From Pelodera strongyloides (Eukaryota > Nematoda > Chromadorea > Rhabditida > Rhabditidae): a DNA stretch of 64,000 nucleotides. The stretch's first letter is position 1; every line of letters starts with the position of its first letter. Made by a program: the position numbers and the translations under genes. Below, in pieces: positions 1-12,473 of the stretch. The DNA lies in assembly GCA_036852015.1 (NCBI GenBank), contig JAANDG010000233.1:1-64000 (forward strand), written 5' to 3'. The notes below the pieces were generated by a model. That model worked only from the letters and a program-made list of their open reading frames with translations. It ran no database searches and was not told the DNA's origin.

Positions 1-1500
1 AACCCGAGTATTATGATATATAGAAAAGGACACCATGACCACAGACCACGGATACGGTTAAAATTATGAAAGCGACGAAGCATGATAAAATGATGCCAAA
101 AATGTGAAATGGAAATTTCCTACTTTCCTAGTAGATTAACATAAAGTATCCTAACCTAACATACGACAGGCCATAAATAATGATTAAAAATAATGGTGTG
201 TGGAAAAATAATGGTGCGTATTTGTCTGAAGTGATAAGTGGAAGTAACGACCGCATATATCGCATGGAGCAAACCAATTTCCTCAGGCACACACAGTTTT
301 TGGCAATTGGCCAATGGCTTACACCTACAATTATAGTCCCCAAGTCGGAGAAAGAAGCACTAGAGTAATAATATACAAATATACAGCAAATAGGCTCCGA
401 AAGTTCGGACGGGTAACATGTATCTTTCTCCTCTATTCGGCTGAGGGACTGAGCTAATGGCTGATCCCGTAAATCACATCATATTCCACAAGCGCCCTTT
501 GTAATCTGTACCAAATTGCGTACTGCCGGTTCCGCGGCTTCGGCTGAACGACGATGATATAAATGTAACCTCTTACTTTACGAATGCAAGTCATTCGTCT
601 CTGCATTTTCTGTAGAACTAAGTAGAAAAATCTCGGCGTGTTCTATTCGGTGGCTGGCGATGGCGCCCTCGAAAGTGCAATCTTACATACAGCATTCCGG
701 CCAATGTTTCACTCCCACGAATACATCGCACAGCAATGAGATCTAGTTCGCTTGACAAATACAAGTATGAACACCACTACTTCTACCCTTCTACGATACC
801 TGTCCGTCCTTGATCTTTTGCATCTCCCAAAACCAACTGTATGCTCGTGTATGCCAGTCCCTCACGAATACTGACGCACGGATTTACCAAGTCCCGTACA
901 CCAGTACCACCGCCACGCAAATGACGCAAACCGTGAAAACCGAAAAGAAAGCAGCCACATAATTATTGGTTACAAATTGCAAGCGTTACGCGAACCACCA
1001 AAGGTTAAATTGACCTCTATAAAAGACGGCCTCGTCCTATACCAGGCCCGAAAATAAAGGTGACTTCTCCGGCCTAGCTATTCCTCCAATTACTCCGATT
1101 AAATAATTAAAGAACACACCCTTCCAATTAAAGTACTCCGCTCACATCGGTTTTTACTTAACCACACATGTAGTATCACCCTTGAAACCTTCCATGAACT
1201 ATGAACGGACGATGAAATGTCCCCGCACTTTAAACCGAAATACGGTGCTTGGCACTCCCTCAAAGAAAACAAAAATCACCTTCAGTCCCCCACGTGTCCT
1301 ATTGACTGCGAATACCTGGACTCTGGAACTCTGGACTATACTGCTTCAGTCCTACACCCCTGACCTGCCGCATGCCGTCCATTTCTTTTGCGATAACTAA
1401 TATTCATATGACTCTGCGCAGTAGCCGAACGTAAATGCCCATTAGAAAAATAGAACGCGGTACCCACCGCAAAACGATTCATTTCCTCTTCCTCTTCAGT
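1..1500. other. No gene recognised (intergenic)
   Basis: All reading frames are short (77 codons or less) and none has a recognisable motif or a convincing splice-site chain. No repeat family found elsewhere in the window was seen here. Confidence 0.5.
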
Positions 1501-1506
1501 CTCTTC

Positions 1507-1688
1507 CGAACTGTACGGTTCTTTATTCCGAACTGTACGGAAGCTTACAACAGCAAACTGATTGACCAACTGACTTAGTCTTGATCGAACTGTACGATCT
1601 TCTCATTTCTCTTCCAATTCCGAACTGTACGGAAACATTGGGTATACACCGAACTGTACGGTTTTCTCTTTCACTTCCGAACTGTACG
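1507..1688. repeat. Cluster of six copies of an 11-bp motif CGAACTGTACG
   Basis: The motif CGAACTGTACG occurs exactly at 1507, 1529, 1586, 1621, 1650 and 1678. The flanking bases differ between copies but extend the CG/CG closing pairs: TTC and GAA at 1529, 1621 and 1678, GAT and ATC at 1586, and two pairs at 1650. Each copy can form a small stem with a 7-nt loop, AACTGTA. Spacing is irregular (22, 57, 35, 29 and 28 bp), so this is not a simple tandem array. It could be a cluster of protein-binding sites or of small hairpins; function is unknown. Confidence 0.6.
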
Positions 1689-1689
1689 G

Positions 1690-3505
1690 AACTCTAGTAC
1701 TGACTCCGTCACCCAGTTTAACAACTGCGACTTCACTGCACTGAACTTGTCTAATACAACACGAGTTTCCACTCTATTTTAAACGCTTTCCTTGTTCTCT
1801 CACAGAAAAAGCCAGACCGTTAGCTTACTACTTTTTCGACAAGTATTTTTACAACTTCAATAACTCGATTCAAATGTAATAAAAAGATACCACGAAAAAG
1901 GAATTAGAGACGCATGTAAATACTGCAGAACAACAGGAAGGAGTATGAAGGAGAATAAATATGCGAATACATGGAAAATGTAACTTTAACAATGACCGAA
2001 GGAAACTGGAATAAAATTATTATTAAACATTTACAAAACGCCGGTATTAGTCACGTAACACGCGGCTGCCTACCTCACATGAAACGAATACGCTAGACTA
2101 CTATGCAAACAATAAGAAACAATCATAAAAACAAATAAACACAAAACATTGTCACCAATACACAAAAAAAACCTAGATCCTTTATCCGTCTCTCTCTTTC
2201 TTTCTCTCTGATCTCTCTGTTTCCCTCTCCCTTTCTTCCTCAATCTCTCTTCTCTGCCTCTCCTTCTGTCTGAAGAGGGAATGAATAATCATTTTCACAC
2301 ATATCCTCCCTCTAAACCATCACTGAGGAATGTTACACCTCATCTTTCAAATTTAATTTTCTCTTCTTCATTTTATAAATCGAAATTGTTGTCGATCTAT
2401 GTCTGTGACCGATAGAAATTCGATTATTCTTTTATGTAATTTTTATAACAACGTTATGTTCTTTTTCTTTATTATATTTTATTTATGCAAAAGCATTCAG
2501 AAGATAATATCATTTGTCCATTTTTCCGACATGTATTATGTGTTTTATCGTATGATTTATTTTATTCCACAAACACAAACTGCATATTTTACTATTTTAA
2601 ATATATTACGACTTTGTTAAACTAAAACAGTATTTGGTTCCTTTCTATGTGGTATTTATTTCCCTTTTTGGCTGCATTGTCATGCAATGTTGTCGACTTA
2701 TCTACTTATCTAGTCCCGCTAGTTCTACTTCGCTGAGCGTTTTGTATGGAATGCTTTGATGTTACATCGATTTCAGTTGAAAATCCATTTCTGTATTTGT
2801 GCCTTGGTTCCCACATGGCAATTCAACATAGCGGTTCTTCATGGCGCTTGTCATGTCCAACGTGACACCTCCGTAGCTTGTGACACCTCCGTTACTTGTG
2901 ACACCTCCGTACCATAAGGATAAGAGTCAGTGAGTGGCTCGTCCACCATGCCGCGCTTGTAAATTTTGCAAAAAGAAATCAACATTCACACTTTCAGTGA
3001 GACAGAGAGAGAAGTGTGTGTGTGAGAGAGAGAGAGAGAGAGAAAACAAGTAGTATTGAAAAGAAACGGTTCTAACCTTTGAATTATCTTTTTTCTGTCG
3101 TCACTACAGGAAGCAAATGACGAATATTTAAGATTTGAAAAACCAACCATTTCAATATGATCATTTATTTTATTCTTTTGTCATTTTTAGCGGTTTTGTC
3201 ATGACAATATCGCTTCAGAAATATTTCTTTTTTGATGGCGCTTTTAAGCTTTTTTTTAGAGAGAGAGGGAGAGAGAGAGAGTGAGAGAGAGAAAGAGAAA
3301 GGAGAGATGAAGAAAAACGTTTTATGCAGGAGCTATTGAAGGACCGCTGGGGGAAATCTTTTGAAAAAAGAGATGGATGGCATTGCATATAAAGAGATAT
3401 GGAAATGAATTCATTTCTCTTTTTTTTCGTCAGGAAATTGTCCTGGAGCTTCGGAGAACGTGTCCTTGGTTTTATGTAAATTTAAGATGTACTTAAATAT
3501 TAAAT
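1690..3505. other. Intergenic, low-complexity tracts, no gene recognised
   Basis: Contains a three-copy 18-bp tandem repeat (2862-2911) and GA-rich tracts near 3003-3042 and 3258-3303. The one longer ORF (2399-2620) is AT-rich and has no recognisable content. Confidence 0.5.
2862..2911. repeat. 18-bp tandem repeat, three copies
   Basis: GTGACACCTCCGT recurs at 2862, 2880 and 2898 with an 18-bp period. The intervening 5 bp vary slightly. Confidence 0.85.
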
Positions 3506-3951
3506 ACCAGCCGTTCGAAGAGCCCTACGGGCTCTTCTCCGACTGGAGGAATCGGCCTTCGGCCGATTGTTTCCCTAATTAAAAAAAGAATCGCTACAAT
3601 GTAAAAAGTTAACTCTCGTCTCTTTCTCTTCCTGCCACACATTCACACACGTCTCTGATTGTGGAAACGTATAATAATCAGTTTGGATCCCCACTCGACT
3701 AATACTACCATGCAAATTTGCCATTGACGGTGGTTATGTAGAGCATATTGCTACCCCTATGATAAGCTAGCGTAGCTCAACGGTAGAGCGTTGGAATGTT
3801 AATCGAGAGGTTGTGCTGCTGTGGGTTCGAAGCTCGCCAGCGACAAAGATTTTGTATGCTCTTTCGACCGAAGAATTTTCTTTATGAAGGGATTTCGTTG
3901 TGCACATAAAAACAAACCCGTGACAAACTCTTCTCCTTTATATAATAAGAT
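3506..3951 (+). mobile_element. tRNA-core composite element, copy H1
   Basis: The element starts with ACCAGCCGTTCG and two perfect hairpins: a 9-bp stem GAAGAGCCC/GGGCTCTTC and, after a spacer, an 8-bp stem AATCGGCC/GGCCGATT, each with a 3-nt loop. A tRNA-like core lies at about 3771-3845, with an A-box-like TAGCTCAACGGTAGAGCG and a B-box-like GGGTTCGAAGCTC. The end is CTCCTTTATATAATAAGAT. The same ends occur at 30471-30718, 30977-31423 and 38463-38823. The anticodon stem is degraded here, so a working tRNA is unlikely. It is best described as a SINE-like or otherwise non-autonomous element with a pol III-type internal promoter. Confidence 0.75.
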
Positions 3952-5020
3952 TTATTAACACATAAAATGTGTGCATCAATATGATGAATGGTTGACAAGC
4001 AACAATTGAATGACCATGGTTTTAATTACCTTGAACAAATTAATGTGAGTATTCGTACATTACCTCAAAAAAATCACAGTGCATCACAGCACAGTACTTA
4101 TTTGCATATAACATTCCTATCGAGCCATGAGCCTTGAAGGCACACGTAAGGGTGTTAATTGCCATAGTTTAGTATTAATTTTGATATTGTTATCGTTTCA
4201 TATCTCCTCCATATCTTTTCAATATTTCTTTAATAATTGTTTATTACTATAGTTCTCTGTGATATAAATCACAACCGCATAAATTCCGGACACTTTCTCA
4301 TGTTATTGTTGAATGTTGGCTTTTGTGGGGTCACGTCCATATGTATATTACAACGGCGCGGGTCATCCATTCGGCCCGCAACGATGTTATAAATAAAAGC
4401 AATACAACCACGAACAAACGAAGGCAAACAAACAAAACACTCAATTATATTTTCCATCACTCTTGGCCGTGTGTTTTCCAATAACTTTCCGTATAACTTG
4501 TAGTGCGTGCAGCGTGAAAATGGCATGCAATATGTGTGCGAAAACACGATTGACCTACCAGGTTCCCGCAGAATTCACGCCACTTGCGCGCTAACTTTTA
4601 TGTCTCTCACCAATGCTGTTCACAGTGTGTTGAGCGTTGTCTACTTATAAACCGCTAAATACTCAACTGTAATGTTTCTTTTCTTTCACAGTTTTTCTAT
4701 TTTTTTTTTTAAATCACGTCTGCTTCAGACCTGCATTTGAATTATGTATTCAAATTATTAATTAACCATTTGAATTTGAAAAATTTGTAGCTATACCAAG
4801 GATCAAGCCCACAAAAAACTCCAACTCTGAATTTTCCATTAATTTTGAACTGTAAACTTTGAGTGTTGAGTTTTATAATTTATAAACTTGAGACTTCTCC
4901 GATTGTGTGTAAGCATGCCGTCTGGCACATTTTTTTTGTTTATTCGTCCCCATCACCCCTCACACTCTGTTTGTTGAGATCCGTTTGTTCTTTTCCGTTT
5001 ATATTTCCAATTTCATGAGT

Positions 5021-5162
<142 letters not shown>

Positions 5163-7008
5163 CAAATCTTTCATTTCTTAACCATTATTTACTGTGAACC
5201 TGAGTCATTTCGGCTCAAGGCACTCGCGCTGACCATCTGAGTTCCGTCGGAATCAAATTTCTCGATCCTCGGTAATTTCATAATTGTACCGTTCTCTACA
5301 GTGTACTGTAATTTCGTTGATCCTACAGTATCACTTTATTACTACTGTAATATTCCCGTATTCCGTTGCTCTATCGTACCGCCAATATGGTGCCAAACTT
5401 CATTGATAAAATGGATAAGACAAGGCAAATCATGCTGTCGGCTAAGCTAATCTACCCTGAAGTGAGTTCAATATACATTCAATTTGATAGCTAATTGCAC
5501 ATGACTAATTTTTTTGCATTATTGTGCGCGATTCTAAAAGCAGAACTTTTTTATTACGTCGTAGTAAAACAGTTCACGACAATTGCCTCTGAAAACACCT
5601 CTTTCCTTTCCGCCAGGGCAGTGTTGTCCTTGATTCGCTATGATTTGTATTTATATATGCAAATTAATGCAGACTTCAGACTCTTCAACAACACCAAAAC
5701 AGTTCTAGCCCTCAATCTTTCTCTCTATCCCTCTCTCTCTCTCTTTTCTTCACTTTACCTCTCTAGCTATCTCTCTTCTCTATCATGAATCTCATTATCA
5801 GTTTCCAAAAATACTCGACAACTCCGAAGCCGACAACATGTAACGCAAGGACAGTTTACCAAAGACTCGCTTCGTCACTCCCCTCGTACTTTGTAGATAA
5901 AATATGCAAATCTTTTGTGGCTCTTTCTTTGTCTGTCCTTCTCTCTATCTCTCTCTCTCTTTCTCTGTCTCTCTCTCTGTTTCTCTTCTGTCTCCCTTTG
6001 TCTCCCTCACTCCTCTAATCTTCCTCCCTCGTTCTCCCCCTCCTATTCCCGTGCTATCCATGTTCTCAGTGTCGATGTATCAAAATATTCATAAAAAGTA
6101 GGAAAACTGATCGAACGCTGATCTTCCCATGACATATATAAAGGCAAAAATATCATTTCGTTGTTTCAGAACTTCATTCGATACATCACTTTTTTACGAC
6201 TAATGGATTTTGTTTTATTTTGAGATCATATAGTATTTTCACAATAACCGCAACCGCGGCGTGCTCCTTTATTTGGGTTAGGTGTTTCTCGTTTAGAGTC
6301 CTTCGTTACGTTCGTTAGTGTCACTCCTTAGGATGTAGTCATGAAAGTCTTAAGATTTTAGACCTAAGCCAGGTCTAGCACATAATACCTTCTTGCAGTA
6401 AACTGTAAATAAGCCGTAAAGTCGTCTAATTTAAGCATAGTTTGTCATGTTTCTTCCTCGTTCTCCCTTCCCGTCTACCTCGTCGGTGTGCTCGTTCTTG
6501 TTAGTCTCGCCCCCCTAGCCAATCCGGTCTTTCCATCTTTTGGTTGAATTGAGATTAACACGATCTACATGCAGATATGTATAATTTTAAACTACAAAGA
6601 ACGACCAACTCATTGGCTATGCATCTATTGTTCTTTTATATGAAATCCGCCATGTCTATTTATTTCTTATCACATTTTGATTACCGATATTTTTGACAAT
6701 CGTGCAAGCTTGTGTATTTCGCATCATGGAGGTTTATTTTGTAAAGAAAACTGCTGATTTTCATGTGCATACATTATATCTAATGTTAATCTCTAAACTG
6801 ATCGGTTGAAAGTCAGTGTAGTGGTGTTCTCACTAAAATTGATGCATCTTCTCTCTGCTTTGTAAATTTTCCGTCCTTTTTCAAAATCAGAAACTTTTAT
6901 TGTTTCATTTGCTATTTATTAATTGGTTATTATATTCAATAATGACCACATTTTAATCAATATCTTCAGCATCCTACATCTTCTTGATAATCATATTTAT
7001 TAATTGAT

Positions 7009-7084
7009 AATTAAAATTATAATTATAATAAAAAATAATTATAATTATAATTATAATAAAAAATAATTATAATTATAATTATTC
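7009..7084. repeat. AT-only palindromic tandem repeat
   Basis: Units built from ATAATTATAATTAT and a short A run repeat about two and a half times and read nearly the same on both strands. The tract ends directly at the acceptor-like TTATTCCAG that precedes the first exon of the sphingomyelin synthase gene. Confidence 0.8.
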
Positions 7085-7087
7085 CAG

Positions 7088-7177
7088 CGTTCTCCCTCTA
7101 CCGGAGGCTGTGCGGGTGTGACCCGCACCCAGTCAGCATCACCCACGAATTCAAATCACTCACCAACGATACAAGCC
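7088..7177 (+). other. 5' leader and probable trans-splice acceptor of the SMS gene
   Basis: TTATTCCAG ends at 7087. The 90 bases from 7088 to the ATG at 7178 are open in the coding frame but start with no ATG. Either a spliced leader joins at 7088 and the ATG at 7178 is used, or an upstream coding exon exists that I could not find. Confidence 0.5.
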
Positions 7178-10100
7178 ATGCTAGAACAATTTGAGTTCAC
7201 CAAATGCGCATTTTTATTCTTCTACCTCGCCTTGGCGGGAGTTTCAAACTGGGCCGTCTTCTCGTTTACCCACGATCGGGTGGGAAGGTACGGTATTTTC
7301 TTTGCTTTAAATATTTGTCGATTTTGACTGGAGTTTATGTCGCTCCACGGGATTACTCTGTGATACAACGGATACAACCAGGCTGTCCGTGCTAGAACGT
7401 AGCTTTTACCGTAGAACTCATTGTTTAATGTATGCGTATTTCCAATGCTATGCCCGTTGTTGTAATACAGTAATACTTTGGAAACGTCTGAAGTTTTGTA
7501 CTACGGCATGCCCATTCTAATCCAGGTAAATATAAGGGGAAACTGAGAATCACCATAAGGAACATTAAGAAACTTGAAGTGATTTCTAAACTTACTGAAC
7601 TAGTCAATATAAGTACTCCTCTTCAGGGAAGCTCTACCCGATCTCCTCTTTGAGTTGTTCCCCGAACAGGAGTGGGCGGCTACCTGGGGAGACTTTGCCG
7701 TCACTTGCACCCTTATATGTCTAGGTATGTTTTATTTCTACACCGTGAAACATTCTCGAAGTCGCCGCGATGGGGTGGCGGACCCATCAAGGTGCGCTGA
7801 AGGTGTACACGCCAGTTGCCGTACTCCTACCAAACATGCGCCAAATGTGCGCCATATATTTGACGAGCTCACTTTTCCATTTTTATGCCTCCGCTTACTC
7901 TTCCTCTGGCACTTACTCGATCAATTTTTCATTAAAGGATCGCAGTCACTCCAAAATCATCATTTTGCTTCGAGTTTAATTGAATTTAGTAAAGAATGAA
8001 GAAAAATACTCTACCAAAACCGAATAATTTGAATTCCAACTCAGGGAATGAACCAGTAGAAAAGTAGTTCTACTTACCTACCGCGGGATTATGAAACGTG
8101 TAGTGATATGCCTGCAGACCCTTGGAGTATATGTAAAGATATAATATGCAGATATTTGCCGAAATAATTTGCATACTCCCGATCGGGAAGCAGCTGTATG
8201 AACACGTTTCGTGATCCTGCGGTAGTTTGTTCACTCCCTGAGTTGGAATTCGAATTATTCGGCAATGGTAAAGTATTTGTCTCTATTCTTTTCTAAATAC
8301 AAGTAATCTCGAAGAAAAACGACGATTTTATAGTGACTGCGAACCTTTAAAGGATCGTAGAAATCAATAATGATTCTCTTTCTTCTTCAGCAATTCTTCT
8401 CTTCTTCCACCGTAGTCGGATACTCATCCTACGGAGGGCATTTTTCATCGCCGGAACTTTATACGCGATGCGCTCTATATCATTGTTATTCACTCAACTG
8501 CCACCAGGTTGGTTGCTTAGCTATGTTTTATTTATATTTTATATTAACCATTTATTCTCCAAAAAGTGAATTGTAAAATCACAAAAACCAAAGGAATGAC
8601 AGCAAAGTGGAGAAACACGCAGGGGCTTTAGAACTAGCCAAGAGTTCTAACTTCTTAAATGGTACTAAATTACCTGTTCAAGCTTTTTTTTACGTACACG
8701 AAATCTAACGCTCTCTTTTGATGCACGCACTTAGTATTACCATTATTGTAATTTAATTTTAGGCTACGTTGATAACTATAAGCGGTGTCGAAATCGTGAG
8801 AATACGACAACAGCGGCAGTTTTCTTCTCAAGACTGCTCGAGCAGACCATACGGCTAGGATTTCAGGTAATTGTTATTCTCCTATTCTCTTCTCTCTCTG
8901 TTTTTTCTCTGTTCTCTCACTTCCTCCCCCTATCTCTAATTCCCTCTTTCTTTCTGTCTCTATCTCTCTTTCTGTCTCTATCTCTCAACTCTCTATCGAT
9001 CTCTGATGCCCAGTAAACAAAAACATACAGTACGATACAGTACTCATGCTGATTACGTTTTCAGGCCAAGGATGGCATGTTATGTGGCGATCTCCTCTTC
9101 TCCGGTCATACACTTGTTATGATGACTTGTACTCAATGCGTGCATTACTATCTACCCAAGAAGTTGAAGATACTAGCCGCAAGTATGATTTAGGAATTAT
9201 TACTGTACACGGGTTTCCGAAGCCCGAATAAAATAGTCATTACTTTTTAATACCTAGTTACGCGTTCTGCAACGTCAATTTGGCAGTTATATGAATATTC
9301 AAGAATTCGAACTTATAAAACCAGTTTCCAAAGGGTAGATACATAACATTTAATGATCGTGTAAATGCTTTCAGTTCCTTACTTGATCACCTTCACCGGT
9401 ATTGGATGTCTGATCGCCTCCCGTACACACTACACTGTCGATGTGATCTTTGCCTTCTGGCTGTCAACGTTTGTCTTCATGTGAGTGATCATTATCCTAC
9501 TGTATTTTGTACATTACTACTTATTAATTACACGGATAATTAGTTTACGCGAAGCAATTTGGAAGTAGTGCACAGTTACTTACCGCGCGGAAATACCGAA
9601 ATCCTTCCGCGCAAAAAAAGTTGGCTTTCCTGCCGCTCCCCTTTTCCTGCCATAGGTGCGCTACGCATCGGCGGAGTTTATCATAGTTTGAAGTTTGAAC
9701 GCCACTATGAGCTCTTTCTCTTGGAGTACCTTGCCCCCCTTCCAGCCTCTACCACACGTACTGTGAGATCGACATCGTGGTTGAACGAAGGCACTCCATC
9801 CTCCATTCTCTGTTCCTCATGAAGATTGTCAATTGGTTAGAAGAGGAGATCGTGCCAGGACGGTTTGTAGTTTGAAGTCTATATTGATGATTTTTCTTTA
9901 GTTAAAGCGATATGACGGCCGGTTTTTGAAACTGATTTTGGGTAACTGCTTTCCTATGCATCAAAAAATTACCGCCCAGTAACTTGCCTACGCTACATGG
10001 GAATGCAGTGCCAAGAAATACGGTTCAAAACCGGCTGTTATATCGCTTTAAATACAAGGGCGGTGAGGAAACTGGGGAACCTAACTAACATACGAGACTG

Positions 10101-10590
10101 GTTGAGCAGCCTTTTTTCACCAATAAAGTGAAAATTAAAATATGGCGTATAGGAATAGAGCCTTTGATGACTTTTGGCATTACTCGTGTGATGGCGAACC
10201 TGCGTCAACCCGAAGCACCAAAGTGTATCGCGCATCTAATAAATTATAAAAAAAATTTCAATTTTCAGAGTGGACAATATCCTCGAACTTCCTTTCGGCT
10301 CCTTCATGGAAAAACACTTCGACGCTGCCAATCAGGGTCACCATAAACAGATCTCAATAGTGAGTATTTATGTTAATTGCTAATTTACCTAGTTTATACT
10401 TCGGGATTAGCCATCAGCTACTCGGACCTCTTACGTTAAAATACAGGCGGCAGCTTGTCAGTGGATTTCTGGCTGTATAGGAACTACAGTCTCTTCCTAG
10501 TACACGTTCTCTGTACGTTTTGTATATTTAAAAAAGCATTCATATCTTATATTCTTTCAGAGTTCCTCGTCGACCTTCGGCCTTCCTTAA
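7178..10590 (+). CDS. Sphingomyelin synthase-family phosphotransferase (SMS/SMSr)
   Basis: This is a PAP2-type multi-pass membrane enzyme; the family moves phosphocholine or phosphoethanolamine head groups onto ceramide in Golgi, plasma membrane or ER. Exons: 7178-7287, 7627-7724, 8391-8507, 8763-8866, 9065-9182, 9375-9480, 9746-9862, 10269-10359 and 10561-10590. All phases close, giving 296 aa. Both family signature motifs are present: CGDLLFSGHT (residues 150-159) and HYTVDVIFAFW (201-211). The catalytic triad corresponds to His158, His201 and Asp205. About six hydrophobic segments fit the family topology. No N-terminal SAM domain was seen, so SMS and SMSr cannot be separated. The tail after residue 256 is unlike anything I recognise. 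Introns 2 and 7 each carry a palindromic MITE. Confidence 0.92.
7936..8346. mobile_element. Palindromic MITE, family C, copy C1
   Basis: Terminal inverted repeats are AGGATCGCAGTCACT at the left and AGTGACTGCGAACCT at the right. Both ends are flanked by TTAA (7932-7935 and 8347-8350). Internal arms also pair: the GAATTCCAACTCAGGGA region near 8033 with TCCCTGAGTTGGAATTC near 8235. It lies in intron 2 of the SMS gene. Its relative C2 is at 21140-21569. Confidence 0.85.
9906..10047. mobile_element. Palindromic MITE, family A, copy A1
   Basis: A 142-bp element with TTAA on both sides (9902-9905 and 10048-10051). The inverted ends contain CGGCCGGTTTTTGAAAC and its diverged complement. It lies in intron 7 of the SMS gene. 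The other copies of family A are listed at A2-A6. Confidence 0.85.
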
Positions 10591-12473
10591 GCGATGTACG
10601 CAAAGAAACGAATTACGAATGAGATGGTGCTCCCGCACGGTGTCAAATGTTTTGAAATTTTGAACTGTCAGACGAACGTCAGACCAGGCTTCTATATCAG
10701 AGTACGATAATAGGGCCATATCTGTAATTGTACCCCTACGATCCTACAGTATACATATAGCGCTAATTAGCCCACCTGCATATCATCAGAAAACAATTAC
10801 CCGTTCATTACCCTATATTCGTATTCCTTAGTCAGTGTTGATTATTTTCACTCAAACAACTTGTATATGCATTTCCCAGCGGGTTTTCTTTATTGTCTCA
10901 GTTTTTTTTCCATTTATAGATTTCATGTTTTAGACACCGATGTTTTTCTATATCCACGTTGAGTTGATGAAAATTTTGTAGTTTTTGCTACATTCTTTGT
11001 ATTTTAGCCAGAATTTGTTTCATTTTTTAGTTTGTATTTTGAATTTGTTGACAGTTACTTTTTCATGCACTGCAGCCTGAACTGCCTTATCCTACTGAAG
11101 CTTTAGGCACGAAGCGATGTATTGTTTTATAATTAAAGATGCTATTAACTGTCTATTATTCGCTATTTCTTTTGGATCACACCTGGACTTGATCAGGGAT
11201 AATTGTAAGCTTGATATCGTATTTTAGTATCTTCTTTAGTAGTTATAACGTTCTATTTATGTAATGTAAGTAATAACTGCCCATACGTGCAACGCGTTAT
11301 CTCAGGACATCGATGCTATTAGGAATATAATAAGAGTTACTTTCGGTCAAGCCAAATTCAACTAACGCTTATTTTTTACTAGTAACAGTTACTTTTACTA
11401 ATAACAGACTAGGAGCGCAGATTACCCGCTTACTGCTCTAAGCACTACGCTAACCGCCAATTGCTCTTTGCTAACAATATTCTTTTAACACCGCAAGAGG
11501 TGTGCAACTCCAGTCGGCGCACCTTTCGCGTTCCACTGGCACACTCGGTGCGCGCAACCACCGGCCGCTACCAATTATTACAAAACAACATTGTATTCTC
11601 AATGGGCATTGCCAATTGATAACAGTAAACCACATGTATACCTTCACTGCAAAGACCACTTCTATATTTAGCGTTTTATTTTTGTGCCAGTCATTTGCCG
11701 TTATTCCGGTGTGTCCCGATATCAAATTAACCTGCTCAATTTGTCTCGTGTGTTTTTTGTTGCCTTCTGCTTTTTGTATTTTCTCAGAACTCATCTGTGA
11801 TACGATTTTTTCCATTAATAAAGATGTTACAATTAAATGTGATATGTGACTACTGTCCTGTTGGAATTCAGCGGTTATTTGTTTTGTATATCTTTGTGTC
11901 AACAAAAGGGGGTAGGATAAAATAGCAGTACATATACTATGGGAACGAACATTACTAAGAAACATAAAAAAATAGAAGAATGGAGACTAGAAAGAGGGAA
12001 AGCACTTTTTTGAAAGTCATATTCCCTATCTCAATTCCCGGAGATCTGTGGGAAGTTCTGTTTTTTTTTTCCTTGAGCCTCGCACGTTAGAGTGCTATTT
12101 TTTCCCTCCAGGGAATATACATAGCTATTGTCGTAGATCTCATCGAACATTTGAGCTCTTCCAAGTTCCGCATTCGATAAAGTGTGGTCTGTACCGTAGT
12201 TAATTTGTAGAGTGCATGAGATGTAGCGCCTGCGCAGAGACATAGAGGAACGGCGAATTTTTTTGAAAAATCGAAAAATTTACAAATTGTTTGTTTTATT
12301 TTCTCTTTTAATAGTAGAAATCGGTATGTTGACTGCTACAACATGTTAGATTTTGAAGGAGTGCTATCGTAGTGCAGCCTTTCAGGGTTTCCAGCATCGA
12401 GGCCGGTTCCTTCTGTTGTGGACGATCCTCTATTCATATCCTTTTCCTGACTACTCGATACTTCACTACTAGA
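10591..12473. other. Intergenic between SMS and MITD1 genes
   Basis: No gene is called. A - strand ORF (11471-11965, 164 codons) and an overlapping + ORF (11502-11849) are open but have no recognisable motif and no convincing splice context. CTTTCAG at 12378-12384 is a candidate trans-splice acceptor for the MITD1 gene. Confidence 0.45.

Noticed and set aside
3771..3845. Functional tRNA gene (also at 31227, 38635 and 63105)
   Set aside because: All four sit inside repeat elements and have degraded or mismatched stems, so they are described as tRNA-like cores.
11471..11965. 164-codon - strand ORF overlapping a 115-codon + strand ORF
   Set aside because: Open on both strands, with no motif, no splice chain and no neighbouring exon.
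12031..12243. 70-codon - strand ORF head-to-head with MITD1
   Set aside because: Possible divergent first exon, but no partner exons or known family could be seen.
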